From contig NZ_CP055156.1 in assembly GCF_014217805.1 (NCBI RefSeq), positions 5,214,585 to 5,278,584 on the forward strand: DNA of 64,000 nt. The letters run 5' to 3'. Position 1 is the first letter of the stretch, and each line of letters opens with the position of its first letter. The DNA is from Adhaeribacter swui (GTDB lineage Bacteria > Bacteroidota > Bacteroidia > Cytophagales > Hymenobacteraceae). The notes below the pieces were generated by a model. That model searched no databases. It had not been told where the DNA came from and worked only from the letters and a program-made list of their open reading frames with translations. The position numbers and the translations under genes are program-made. Shown here piece after piece: positions 51,080 to 60,046 of the stretch.

Positions 51080-53524
51080 TTACTCTTTTTCTACGGCAAT
51101 CGTAGCTTCTATTAACTCCATGGCGTAATTATCTTTAGCCTGGTAATAACCTACTTTGGGGTAAAGCGTGGCACCTACTCTTTTCTTTTCAATGCTGGCC
51201 GAGATACCAAAGTTTACTTTAGCGCATTTTAAAGCATTAGCCCGCTTAATTACCTGATATAATGTTTGGCGATAAACACCATATTCCATTAAGTAATCAT
51301 AATCCATACCAATTAACATTGGGCTATACACTTGCGCCGAATTAATGTGGCAAAAACAAACAGAAACCGGCAATTTATTTTGAGAATACTCTTCTTTAAT
51401 ATACAGCACTACAAATTCCCAATCTTTACTTTCGTTCATTAAATGGAAAAGCTTTTCCGGGAATAAGAAGTTGTTTAATGAAAAGTTATTGTCTTTTACG
51501 TTTTTGAACAACGTAATGGCGTGTTCTAGTTCCTCCGTTGCCAACTGGGCTTTTACTTTAACATCAAAAAATGGCTCATTTCTTTTAATTTTCTGAACAT
51601 AGTGTCTCCGGTTCTTGCGGGAAAGGCTTTCTACGTATTCTTCTTCTGTAGTCCAGTTTAGGTTTTCTATTACGCAGGACTCCGGCATATCTATTTTCAC
51701 AAAGCCTTGATCCACCATAAACTCATCCATGGATTTATCTTCCGCATCAAAGTCGCGTAGCACAATGTTACTCGCTTGGGTATTTTCCTGCACCCGGTAA
51801 AGCTCATCCATTACCAACTTAAAAGCTTCTTTCCATTGGGCGTTGTTTTTATTTAAGTAAAGGTGGTTGCCCTCCGTAAATAAACTTCCCATGAAAATAC
51901 CTGTCGAGGTTAAGTAGTAAGGATTAAACTCTCTCTCCTTCTCAATAACTTTAGATACCGAAGCCTGCGAAAACATGTCTTCTTTATGCAGCGCCACTAC
52001 AAACGAAGTTAGTAACACCAATTCGCCTTGGGCATCTTCTACCACGTAATATTTAAAATCCCAGTTATTTTCCTGTTCTTCATTATCCCGGAAAGAGTCT
52101 TCTAAAAACTTCATGCCGTTCCAATCAACCATCCCGTCGTTGCCGATGTAATTATTCCAAACCGCGGCATTTATATTTTGAATGGTATCAAATTTTTTAA
52201 CTATTAATTGCGAAGAGGCCGGGTTTGCAGGAGTTTTAACTTCAACTGATGTGGCTAAAGGAGCCATTTTAAAGGCCTTCCGGATTTTCTCATCGGTTTG
52301 GTTAGTTTCTTCTAATGCCCGCTTAAAGTGGAGTTGTAACTTGTCGACCAAAGTTTCGATTTGCTCCAAGGTATTGTTTAAGGAAATGGTGATCCGGATG
52401 CCGATATTTTTGGCTGGTACCGCTGGGAAAGTAGCTAAATTTACGTAGATACCATCGTTAATCAATTCCTGCACCAGGTAATTTCCGGTATCCATAGAAC
52501 CCGTTCCGATAAAAAAGATCGGGCTGTTATTTTCGTGCACCAATGGTAAATTGGTTCGCTTTAATAACTGGTTAAAGTATTCTATTTTATGTTGCAGCTC
52601 TTCCTGGTACTCGTAAATCTCATCGCTTAAGTGAATGCGGGCCGAAGCAATAGCAGCGCCTAAGGTGGCCGGCTCAATTTGTACCGAAAAGGTTAAAGGG
52701 CCACCAAAGTTATTTACTTTATTATACCATTCTTCGTTCGGGAAAAGCGACAAACCGCCACAGGCCCCAAATGCTTTGCCCAAATTTGCCGTTAAAATCA
52801 TTTTGCGGTACAAGCCTTCCGGCATTTGACTCATTACGTAACCTGTACCATGTTTGCCAGCCCAGCTCATGCCGTGGGCATCGTCTACGTATAAATGCAA
52901 CTGCTCATATTTTTCCGCTAAAGCAATCAGCTCTTTAACCGGGGCAAAATCGCCGTACATCGAATACACGCCATCGGCCATGTACCAGATTTTATCGTAT
53001 TTGTTTCTTTGCTTTTTAATGCGGTCTTCCAACATTTCTAAATTATTATGCCGGATCATCTCTACCGCTACCCCTTGGCTCAGCAGTTTTTTTACAGCTT
53101 CCTGGATACTGGCATGAACCTGATGATCCAGAATAACTAAATCAGTGGACCGAATAATGCTGGGTATAGTTGTAAGGTGCGAAAGTGTGCAGTTCTTGGA
53201 AATAACAACCGGGGCATTATACATGGTCCGGATCATACTCTCTAACTCACTGTATAATGGGTTGGAAATATAAGTACGCGACATAGGAAACTGCGTACCA
53301 TAACGCATGATTGCATCAATAGAACCTTCTTTCAGCTTCGGATTATGTTCCAATCCTAAATAACCGCAAGTACCAAAATGAAGTACCTGGTGGCCATTTA
53401 AAGTTAAAACCTGACCGTTTAAAGTTTGGTCTTGCGCATGTAAATGAATAATACCTTTCTTTTTAGACACCGATAATACAGAATCAACCGTATCTATGAT
53501 GTTGTTATGTCTAATTTTTGCCAT
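51080..53524 (-). CDS. Bifunctional alpha-oxoamine synthase (AOS) fused to a GNAT-type acyltransferase
   Basis: 814-residue fusion. Residues ~20-400 are a fold-type I PLP enzyme of the alpha-oxoamine synthase group (BioF, Kbl, serine palmitoyltransferase, CqsA). Marks are FGTCGYLGLEHNPKL, DHQVHASI (133-140), DDAHG (214-218) and the PLP Lys250 in LGKAFGACGG. Residues ~455-810 form a GNAT/FemAB-like acyltransferase region, with LSRKNRRHYVQKIKRNEP, ITLFKNVKDNNF, VCFCHINSAQVYSPMLIGMDY and FGISASIEKKRVGATLYPKVGYY. AOS enzymes condense an amino acid with an acyl thioester to give an aminoketone, and the second domain could then N-acylate it. The product is unknown: a sphingolipid, a sulfonolipid or a signal. 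It is first in an operon with the hybrid kinase. Confidence 0.88.
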   Translation of the reverse strand: MAKIRHNNIIDTVDSVLSVSKKKGIIHLHAQDQTLNGQVLTLNGHQVLHFGTCGYLGLEHNPKLKEGSIDAIMRYGTQFPMSRTYISNPLYSELESMIRTMYNAPVVISKNCTLSHLTTIPSIIRSTDLVILDHQVHASIQEAVKKLLSQGVAVEMIRHNNLEMLEDRIKKQRNKYDKIWYMADGVYSMYGDFAPVKELIALAEKYEQLHLYVDDAHGMSWAGKHGTGYVMSQMPEGLYRKMILTANLGKAFGACGGLSLFPNEEWYNKVNNFGGPLTFSVQIEPATLGAAIASARIHLSDEIYEYQEELQHKIEYFNQLLKRTNLPLVHENNSPIFFIGTGSMDTGNYLVQELINDGIYVNLATFPAVPAKNIGIRITISLNNTLEQIETLVDKLQLHFKRALEETNQTDEKIRKAFKMAPLATSVEVKTPANPASSQLIVKKFDTIQNINAAVWNNYIGNDGMVDWNGMKFLEDSFRDNEEQENNWDFKYYVVEDAQGELVLLTSFVVALHKEDMFSQASVSKVIEKEREFNPYYLTSTGIFMGSLFTEGNHLYLNKNNAQWKEAFKLVMDELYRVQENTQASNIVLRDFDAEDKSMDEFMVDQGFVKIDMPESCVIENLNWTTEEEYVESLSRKNRRHYVQKIKRNEPFFDVKVKAQLATEELEHAITLFKNVKDNNFSLNNFLFPEKLFHLMNESKDWEFVVLYIKEEYSQNKLPVSVCFCHINSAQVYSPMLIGMDYDYLMEYGVYRQTLYQVIKRANALKCAKVNFGISASIEKKRVGATLYPKVGYYQAKDNYAMELIEATIAVEKE

Positions 53525-53591
53525 ATTTTTTTGCTATTATTGTGCTCTTGAGTTTTAACAACACCAATATTGCATTTTATATTCAAATTAA

Positions 53592-53996
53592 ATGTCACAA
53601 TTCCAAGAAGGTGATAGAACCCTAGCCAAAGAAACCGAATATGTCAACATGTTCGTTCAAGACGGAATATTCCAATGCTACTTCAAGCCCATGGAAGTTC
53701 TGGATATTAACGTTGCGCACGTTACGGTAAGAGATAGATTGAACTTTTTGAAGAAAAACTCCTATCCGTCTTTGTTTGATATATCGGAAGTAAAACAAAC
53801 CACTAAGGAAGCCAGGGACTTTATGGCCAATGAAGGGAACGAATTGGTGCTGGCAAGTGCTATGATTGTGTCAAATCCGATGCTTAAAATGATGGCTAAC
53901 TTTTATGTAATGGTAAATAAGCCTAAAAACCCAACAAAATTGTTTACCGATGTAAACAGTGCTTTAGAATGGCTGGCTCAATTTAAAGCCAAGTAG
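53592..53996 (+). CDS. Small STAS/SpoIIAA-like protein (DUF7793-type), divergent from the AOS-GNAT gene
   Basis: 134-residue cytosolic protein. Its pattern (EYVNMFVQDGIFQCYFKP, LDINVAHVTVRDRLNFLKKNSYPSLFDISEVKQTTKEARDF given here in parts, then NELVLASAMIVSNPMLKMMANFYV and LFTDVNSALEWLAQF) is the alternating alpha/beta order of SpoIIAA-like/STAS domains. I have seen this group called DUF7793. These often act as non-enzymatic regulators or phospho-switches. It is transcribed away from the AOS-GNAT gene with only 67 bases between the two starts, so they share a control region. A functional link to the adjacent kinase is inferred. Confidence 0.75.
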   Translation: MSQFQEGDRTLAKETEYVNMFVQDGIFQCYFKPMEVLDINVAHVTVRDRLNFLKKNSYPSLFDISEVKQTTKEARDFMANEGNELVLASAMIVSNPMLKMMANFYVMVNKPKNPTKLFTDVNSALEWLAQFKAK

Positions 53997-54200
53997 TTTC
54001 GCTTAATTGTATTTTGCTTAGTGTTAAACAAAGCTTGTTTCTATCTTTTAAATTAAAGATAAATCTAGCATTATAGCACAAGTCCTATTTTTAAAATTTT
54101 ATTTATTTGGCCAGGTATAGTTCAGTTCACTTTTATAGCACACTTTTATTATTAAACTTTACTAAGGTTAAAACAAACGAATTTTATAAAATAAAATAAA

Positions 54201-54232
54201 AACCCGGTAAGAACTACTGAACTTACCGGGTT
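54201..54232 (-). terminator. Terminator of the MmcQ/YjbR operon
   Basis: AACCCGGTAAG (54201-54211) pairs with CTTACCGGGTT (54222-54232) around ten bases; on the minus strand a T-rich tract follows. The remaining spacer from 53997 is AT-rich. Confidence 0.85.
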
Positions 54233-54258
54233 ATATTAATATAAGAGAAGGCTCCTAA

Positions 54259-54606
54259 CTATTCGAGGTCTAGTTTCTGAACACGCGTAAGTTTAGAAAA
54301 AACTAATTCGTACGAGTGGTCAATCCATTCCCGTAAAAGATTATCTGAAATATTGCCCTGGGTGCTCACGGTATTCCAATGTTTTTTATTCATGTGATAA
54401 CCGGGTTGCACCTCATCATGTAATTCCCGCAACTCCATTGCTTTATCTGGGTCACATTTTAAATTAACGCTCGCAAACTCGTTGATATCGGTTAAGGCAA
54501 AAATTTTGCCGGCTACCTTAAATACTAAAGTATTGTCACCAAAAGGAGTTTCTTCGGTAACACCAGGTTTGGCGAGGCAATAATCCCGAAAATCTTCAAT
54601 GTTCAT
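54259..54606 (-). CDS. MmcQ/YjbR-family DNA-binding-fold protein
   Basis: 115-residue protein of the MmcQ/YjbR family with a double-wing, CyaY-like fold. It opens MNIEDFRDYCLAKPGVTEETPFG, continues TLVFKVAGKIFALTDI and VNLKCDPDKAMELRE, then GYHMNKKHWNTV, and ends ELVFSKLTRVQK. Family members are thought to bind DNA on structural grounds, while the role is unknown. Its ATG overlaps the stop of the upstream small gene by one base (TAATG), so the two are translationally coupled. Confidence 0.9.
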   Translation of the reverse strand: MNIEDFRDYCLAKPGVTEETPFGDNTLVFKVAGKIFALTDINEFASVNLKCDPDKAMELRELHDEVQPGYHMNKKHWNTVSTQGNISDNLLREWIDHSYELVFSKLTRVQKLDLE

Positions 54607-54770
54607 TAAAACAGGTATTTAATTGCCATGTAAATTAATCCTGCCAAAAACATGCTCATTGATAACTTATTAATAAAATGCATGGTGCGCAGGTTAAAAT
54701 TAGATTTACGTCTCGGATCTTTCTTACGAAAGAAATAAGTGGCCACTTCTGAAAAATCGAATAATCCCAT
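54606..54770 (-). CDS. Very small membrane protein (54 residues, DUF6728-like)
   Basis: A short gene read on the minus strand: it starts MGLFDFSEVATYFFRKKDP, continues through RRKSNFNLRTMHFINKLS, and ends in one hydrophobic helix (MSMFLAGLIYMAIKYLF, residues ~38-54). The plan (an F-rich start, the R-KKDP turn, FNLRTMHFINK, then one helix) is what I remember of DUF6728, a family of about 50-60 residues found in Cytophagales. It is a single-pass membrane protein of unknown role. Its TAA stop shares one base with the ATG of the MmcQ/YjbR gene, which supports it being translated. Confidence 0.75.
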   Translation of the reverse strand: MGLFDFSEVATYFFRKKDPRRKSNFNLRTMHFINKLSMSMFLAGLIYMAIKYLF

Positions 54771-54886
54771 GAGATATGCTATTGGTTATGAAGGTTCTAA
54801 CTTAAAACAAAAATGCAGATAAAAGAATTTACTCCGGGCAAATATTTAAAAAAGTAACATCTGCTGAGTCACTGATTTTTTAAATT

Positions 54887-56869
54887 TTATGAGGTAAGTT
54901 CTACGGGTATAGTTGCGGGTTCTACCCAACGGTTATCTTCTTTTATTAATTCAATAAGCTCATCTACAGCGGCATCTTCCGGCACTGATTTTTTAATTAC
55001 ACTCTGGCCGCGGTATAAAGCTATTTTTCCTTTACCCACGCCTACGTAACCGTAGTCTGCATCAGCCATTTCGCCTGGGCCGTTTACAATACAGCCCATA
55101 ATACCTATCTTTACTCCTTTTAAATGGTCAGTCCGCTTCCGGATCATGGCAGTTGTTTCTTGTAAATCAAACAAAGTGCGGCCGCAACTCGGGCAAGAAA
55201 TGTATTCGGTTTTGCTCATGCGGGTACGGGCGGCCTGCAAAATACCAAACGATAAGCGGTTTAACTGATCAATTTCGTGCAACCATTCTGGTTTCGGTTT
55301 ATCAACTAAAAGCTCCGTACTTAGTAAAACGCCGTCACCCAAACCATCTATCAACAAACCACCAACATCTGTGGAGGCGTATAACTGGGTTTGCTCTGCC
55401 AACTGTTTCGGGAAACTTCTTTTTATAATTACTGGCGTTTGCAAGCCATTGTTCATTAACCGGAAAAAGCATTTACGCAATTCAGCCATGGCATGGGCAT
55501 TAGTTGTTTCTATCATTAAAACAACAGAAGAATCTGCCCGGAGTTTGTAAAGAAAAGGCTCAGTTAAATCATTAATGGTAACCAATACAAAATTAACTTC
55601 CGGATGTTGTTCCGGATTATTTACATACTCCTTAGCCCGCATGCAAGGGTAGCGATCCAATCGGTTTAAGGCTGATAACCACACCGGATAATCAACAATC
55701 TCCTTTAAGCCATTGGGGAGCATAAAAGAAATAGGGTTTTGGCCGGTATAGATGTAGTCCGCCCCTAAATCGTTCATGTTAAACTTATCCAGCAACATGG
55801 AGTATAAATGGCCTACGCATTTCAGGTCGGCGTATTGGATGTTGGTTAAGCGGCTTAAGTCGGCCACTACCCGGGGCACATTTTGCCCGCCTATATTTCC
55901 AACTTCCTGGGTTTCGCGGCGGGAGTAGGCAAACGGATTAAGGGGTACCTGGCAAACAGGTTTAATAGGCTGGTGTCCGGCCCGGTCAGCGTAACGGTCA
56001 ATTAATAACCGGGCAACCGGAGCTTCAAATTCCGGGGCTTCCGTTAAAGATACCCGTACCGTATCGCCAATGCCATCTTCCAGCAAGGTACCAATACCTA
56101 CCGCTGATTTTATCCGGCCATCTTCTCCTTCGCCGGCTTCTGTTACCCCCAAATGAAAAGGATAAGGCTGCAAACCTTCTTCTTCCAGTTTTTGCGCCAA
56201 TAACCGGTAGGCCTGCACCATTACCTGGGTATTGCTGGCCTTCATGGAAAGCACAATGTCGTAGTAATTTAAATCTTCGCAGATCCGGAGAAACTCCAGG
56301 GCACTTTCTACCATTCCCAGGGGAGTATCGCCGTAGCGACTTAATATCCGATCAGATAAAGAACCGTGATTGGTACCGATACGCATGGCGGTGCCATATT
56401 CTTTACAAATTTTTACCAGCGGAATAAACCGTTCCCGGATCCGGTCCAGTTCGGCCTGGTAAGTAGCATCGGTATATTCAATTATTTCAAATCTTTTTTT
56501 GTCGGCGTAGTTACCCGGGTTAATCCGCACTTTTTCTACAATACGGGCCGCTAATTCGGCTGCGTTCGGGGTAAAGTGAATATCGGCAATTAAAGGCACC
56601 TGATAGCCGCGGCGGCGAAGTTCGGCTTTAATATTTTTTAAATTTTCGGCTTCTTTCACGCTTGGGGCGGTAATCCGCACGTACTCGCAACCGGCTTCTA
56701 CCATCCGGATGGTTTGCTCCACCGAACCTAAGGTATCCATGGTGTCGAAGGTAGTCATGGATTGCACCCGGATGGGGTTATTTCCGCCCAAGGGTATTTC
56801 TCCAATGTAAACTTCGCGAGTTTGCCGACGAAGGTATTCCGTTAAGCTGCGGCAATACGTATTATTCAT
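54887..56869 (-). CDS. ispG: 4-hydroxy-3-methylbut-2-enyl diphosphate synthase (long-form IspG/GcpE)
   Basis: 660-residue iron-sulfur enzyme of the MEP isoprenoid pathway, converting MEcPP to HMBPP. The N-terminal TIM barrel (residues ~10-290) has PIRVQSMTTFDTMDT, YVRITAPSVKEAENL, PLIADIHFTPNAA and VRINPGNYADKK. A plant-like insert domain (~300-540) distinguishes the long form of Bacteroidota and Chlamydiae. The C-terminal 4Fe-4S domain has Cys559, Cys562 and Cys593 with Glu600 (CPSCGRT and GCIVNGPGE). All ligands are present. It is monocistronic. Confidence 0.97.
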   Translation of the reverse strand: MNNTYCRSLTEYLRRQTREVYIGEIPLGGNNPIRVQSMTTFDTMDTLGSVEQTIRMVEAGCEYVRITAPSVKEAENLKNIKAELRRRGYQVPLIADIHFTPNAAELAARIVEKVRINPGNYADKKRFEIIEYTDATYQAELDRIRERFIPLVKICKEYGTAMRIGTNHGSLSDRILSRYGDTPLGMVESALEFLRICEDLNYYDIVLSMKASNTQVMVQAYRLLAQKLEEEGLQPYPFHLGVTEAGEGEDGRIKSAVGIGTLLEDGIGDTVRVSLTEAPEFEAPVARLLIDRYADRAGHQPIKPVCQVPLNPFAYSRRETQEVGNIGGQNVPRVVADLSRLTNIQYADLKCVGHLYSMLLDKFNMNDLGADYIYTGQNPISFMLPNGLKEIVDYPVWLSALNRLDRYPCMRAKEYVNNPEQHPEVNFVLVTINDLTEPFLYKLRADSSVVLMIETTNAHAMAELRKCFFRLMNNGLQTPVIIKRSFPKQLAEQTQLYASTDVGGLLIDGLGDGVLLSTELLVDKPKPEWLHEIDQLNRLSFGILQAARTRMSKTEYISCPSCGRTLFDLQETTAMIRKRTDHLKGVKIGIMGCIVNGPGEMADADYGYVGVGKGKIALYRGQSVIKKSVPEDAAVDELIELIKEDNRWVEPATIPVELTS

Positions 56870-57058
56870 GTTAAATGCGGGTGTTTTTCTTTAAAACAAA
56901 CTTCCGGGCAGCTTAGTGTCCGGATGCACAAAATTACTAGTTACTCCTCGATTTAACACAAGGCATTAATTATTTTAAAAAACTTAATAATAAATCTTAT
57001 TAACCGTTTAATTGTTTTAACTTAAGTATTAATTTTTAATTTTTTGATTTTAAAGAAC

Positions 57059-57514
57059 ATGGATCCACTTCATTCCCGGGCTAATTGGCGGGGTAAAATA
57101 TTTCAGCAAGCAGAGGCTTTTGGTATGAAGAGCCAGCAAGTGTTAGATATTCTGACATTAACCAAAAGCGCTATTAAAGAAGAATTACAAGCCGAAATTA
57201 AAAATGGCCAATATAAAGTTGTATTGCAATTTCTGGTGGACCAATCGGTACGGCACGGTAAAAATTTGCTTTTTGATAAAATTATTCAGAAAGTTGCCGC
57301 TCGTTTAATTTTACGTTTAGGTATTCCGGGTGGTTTAGCGGTAAATATTGCTACTTTATTGGTGCCGGTATTATTAAAAGGAGTAAGTAAAAAAGTACTT
57401 AAAAATACCGATATACAAACTTGGCTTACCCAGATTAACCATAGCAAAATTGTGCCCCAGATAAATGCGCTTAAAAACTTTTTTAAAAAAGATAATAATG
57501 CGGCGGCGGCTTAA
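57059..57514 (+). CDS. Unrecognised protein with hydrophobic C-terminal half
   Basis: 151-residue protein started at ATG 57059 (MDPLHSRANWRGKIFQQAEA); a TTG at 57044 would add five residues. There is no signal peptide. The first half is helical and charged (MKSQQVLDILTLTKSAIKEELQAEIKNG). Residues ~85-115 are hydrophobic and may be a membrane-associating hairpin (ILRLGIPGGLAVNIATLLVP, VLLKGVSKKVL). The end is basic, with a poly-Ala tail (NNAAAA). I recognise no family. Confidence 0.55.
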   Translation: MDPLHSRANWRGKIFQQAEAFGMKSQQVLDILTLTKSAIKEELQAEIKNGQYKVVLQFLVDQSVRHGKNLLFDKIIQKVAARLILRLGIPGGLAVNIATLLVPVLLKGVSKKVLKNTDIQTWLTQINHSKIVPQINALKNFFKKDNNAAAA

Positions 57515-57545
57515 TTTTTAAATTTTAAAAATATGATTTTTTTTA

Positions 57546-57585
57546 AAAACAAGAAAGGCGCTGATTTCAGCGCCTTTCTTGTTTT
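57546..57585. terminator. Bidirectional terminator with a 19-bp perfect stem
   Basis: Arms 57546-57564 and 57567-57585 are fully complementary, with a TT loop; the core GGCGCTGA is flanked by A and T runs. It lies between convergent genes, 19 bases from the glnN stop. Confidence 0.9.
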
Positions 57586-57603
57586 ATTATGGGTTTGTAT
57601 AAA

Positions 57604-59796
57604 TTAATGTTTGAACAACATTTCGCGGTATTTAACTAAAGGCCAGTCTTCGTCGTCTACCATTAGTTCCAATTTATCTACGCTGTAACGGATTACATCA
57701 AAGTAAGCCCGAACCACATCGCAGTAATTAATGGCACGTTCGCGGGCATCTTCAATTTTGTTGGCCACTTTACGCGCTTCAATCATTTCTTCCACATTCT
57801 TTTTAATAATGTTAATGTGTTTCGAAATAAATTTAATGGATTCAATGGTTGATTCAGTATACTCGCCTTGATCTAAACCTAGTTCGCGTAAACCTTTAAT
57901 GTTATTAATTAATTTGTTCTGATAAGCTACTGCCGTAGGAATTACGTGGTTATTGGCTAAATCGCCTAACACCCGGGCCTCTATCTGAATTTTCTTGGTG
58001 TATTCTTCCAATAAAATTTCGTGACGGGCGTGTAATTCTACTTTCGAGAAAATACCATTCCGGATAAATAAATCTTCTGAAGTAGGGCTTACTAAAAAGT
58101 CTAAAGCTTGTGGGGTGGTACGTACGTTAGATAAACCACGGCTGGCGGCTTCATCTTCCCAGTCTTGTGAATAACCATTGCCTTCGAAACGGATCGCTTT
58201 AGAAGCTTTAATGTACTCGCGGATGATCTCCACAATAGCTACTTCTTTTTTCTTGCCTTTATCAATTAAGGCGTCAACTTTCTTTTTAAAGTCAATTAGT
58301 TGATCAGCCACAATGGAATTAAGAACGGTCATTGCAGAAGAACTGTTGGCAGAAGAACCAACTGCCCGGAACTCAAACTTGTTACCGGTAAAAGCAAACG
58401 GCGAAGTACGGTTACGGTCGGTGTTATCTAATAAGATTTCAGGGATTTTATCGATACCTAATTTCAGGTACAGGTTATCACCTTTATCAATAGAAATTTG
58501 CGAGTTGTTTTCCAGTTCGTTTAATACGGCATCTAACTGCGAACCAATAAACACCGACATAATAGCGGGTGGCGCTTCATTGGCACCTAAACGGTGGTCG
58601 TTGTTAGCCGAAGCAATAGAAGAACGCATTAAGTCAGCGTGCTTGTAAACCGCCATAATGGTGGAAGCAAAAAACGCTAAGAATTGCAAATTCTCTTTTG
58701 GCCGTTTGCCGGGGCTTAATAAGTTTACGCCGGTATCGGTAGAAATTGCCCAGTTGTTGTGCTTACCGCTACCATTTACGCCTTTAAACGGCTTTTCGTG
58801 CAATAAAGCTTTAAAGTTGTGACGCTCCGCTACTTTGCTCATCACATCCATTAATAACTGGTTGTGGTCAACGGCTAAGTTGGCATCTTCAAAAGTAGGA
58901 GCGCACTCAAATTGGTTCGGAGCTACCTCGTTGTGGCGGGTACGCAACGGAATACCTAATTTTAAAGCTTCCTGCTCAAAATCAACCATAAAGGCGTGTA
59001 CCCGCGGCGGAATAGAACCAAAATAATGATCTTCGAGCTGCTGACCTTTCGCTGGCGCGTGGCCAAACAAAGTACGACCTGTCATTACTAAGTCCGGACG
59101 CGCTTCGTACAAAGCTTTATCTACTAAGAAGTATTCTTGCTCAATACCTAATGTAGCTGTTACCCGGGTAACATCTTTATCGAAGTACTGGCAAACCTCT
59201 ACTGCTGCCTGATCCAGGAAAGTTAAAGATTTAAGTAAAGGCGTTTTGTAATCTAAAGCTTCGCCGGTGTAAGCAACAAATACCGTAGGAATACATAAGG
59301 TTTTAGCACCATAAGTTTCCATGATAAATGCCGGAGAAGTTGGGTCCCAGGCAGTATAACCGCGGGCTTCGAAGGTATTCCGGATACCACCGTTCGGGAA
59401 AGAAGAAGCATCCGGTTCTTGCTGTACTAAAGCCGAACCTTTAAAGTTTTCGATGGCTTGGCCATCGTTATTTAAATCAAAGAAAGAATCGTGTTTTTCG
59501 GCAGTGGCGCCGGTTAGTGGCTGAAACCAGTGGGTGTAATGCGTAGCACCCTTAGATAAAGCCCAGGTTTTCATAGCGGCAGCAACCGCATCGGCTACGG
59601 CGCGGTCTACTTTGGTGCCATGTTTAATAGAAGCAACCAGTTTTTTAAAATACTCACCAGACATGGTAGTACGCATGGCTTCCATGCCAAAAACGTTCTT
59701 ACCAAAGTATTCAGAAATTTTTTGAGTGGTTAGTGGTACATCAACTGGTTTGCGGTGATCAACCAGTTCTAGCGCTTTAAAACGAAGTACGGCCAT
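57604..59796 (-). CDS. glnN: Type III glutamine synthetase
   Basis: 730-residue GSIII, the large glutamine synthetase of Bacteroidota and cyanobacteria, which makes glutamine from glutamate, ammonia and ATP. The N-terminal GSIII domain has FGKNVFGMEAMRTTMSG, and the catalytic core has GATHYTHWFQPLTG, LGIEQEYFLVDKALY (metal-binding Glu), RHNEVAPNQFECAP, KPFKGVNGSGKHNNWAIST and NRTSPFAFTGNKFEFRAVG. The C-terminal helical region (~600-730) is complete. No P-II or amt gene is adjacent. The upstream region is very AT-rich and shared with the divergent LTA-synthase-like gene. Confidence 0.97.
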   Translation of the reverse strand: MAVLRFKALELVDHRKPVDVPLTTQKISEYFGKNVFGMEAMRTTMSGEYFKKLVASIKHGTKVDRAVADAVAAAMKTWALSKGATHYTHWFQPLTGATAEKHDSFFDLNNDGQAIENFKGSALVQQEPDASSFPNGGIRNTFEARGYTAWDPTSPAFIMETYGAKTLCIPTVFVAYTGEALDYKTPLLKSLTFLDQAAVEVCQYFDKDVTRVTATLGIEQEYFLVDKALYEARPDLVMTGRTLFGHAPAKGQQLEDHYFGSIPPRVHAFMVDFEQEALKLGIPLRTRHNEVAPNQFECAPTFEDANLAVDHNQLLMDVMSKVAERHNFKALLHEKPFKGVNGSGKHNNWAISTDTGVNLLSPGKRPKENLQFLAFFASTIMAVYKHADLMRSSIASANNDHRLGANEAPPAIMSVFIGSQLDAVLNELENNSQISIDKGDNLYLKLGIDKIPEILLDNTDRNRTSPFAFTGNKFEFRAVGSSANSSSAMTVLNSIVADQLIDFKKKVDALIDKGKKKEVAIVEIIREYIKASKAIRFEGNGYSQDWEDEAASRGLSNVRTTPQALDFLVSPTSEDLFIRNGIFSKVELHARHEILLEEYTKKIQIEARVLGDLANNHVIPTAVAYQNKLINNIKGLRELGLDQGEYTESTIESIKFISKHINIIKKNVEEMIEARKVANKIEDARERAINYCDVVRAYFDVIRYSVDKLELMVDDEDWPLVKYREMLFKH

Positions 59797-60034
59797 AGTT
59801 TGATTAAAGGTTTATGATATGGTCAAAGGTAATAATTAATCTTTTCCCTCAAAATGCATCGATTAAAATTTTAAACATTTTTTTTTAAAAATGATAGAAA
59901 TATGTTAACACATTGCTTTAAATCAAAGAGTATTTTTTTAAAAATTACTGTTTTTAAAGGTTAACAGATAATTTTAACATCGTTTTTTCAATTTTAACAA
60001 TAAACAAGTTTCTCCGGTGAATTTAAATTAAATA

Positions 60035-60042
60035 TATATTTG
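60035..60042 (+). promoter_or_regulatory. Bacteroidota -7 promoter box (TATATTTG) touching the start of the sulfatase gene
   Basis: Exact TAnnTTTG match that ends five bases before the GTG start at 60047. With the usual distance to the transcription start, the message would be leaderless or nearly so. Confidence 0.45.
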
Positions 60043-60046
60043 CTAA

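Noticed and set aside
54887-56869. Unusual length of IspG as a possible fusion
   Set aside because: The 660-residue form with an insert domain is the normal type in Bacteroidota and Chlamydiae.
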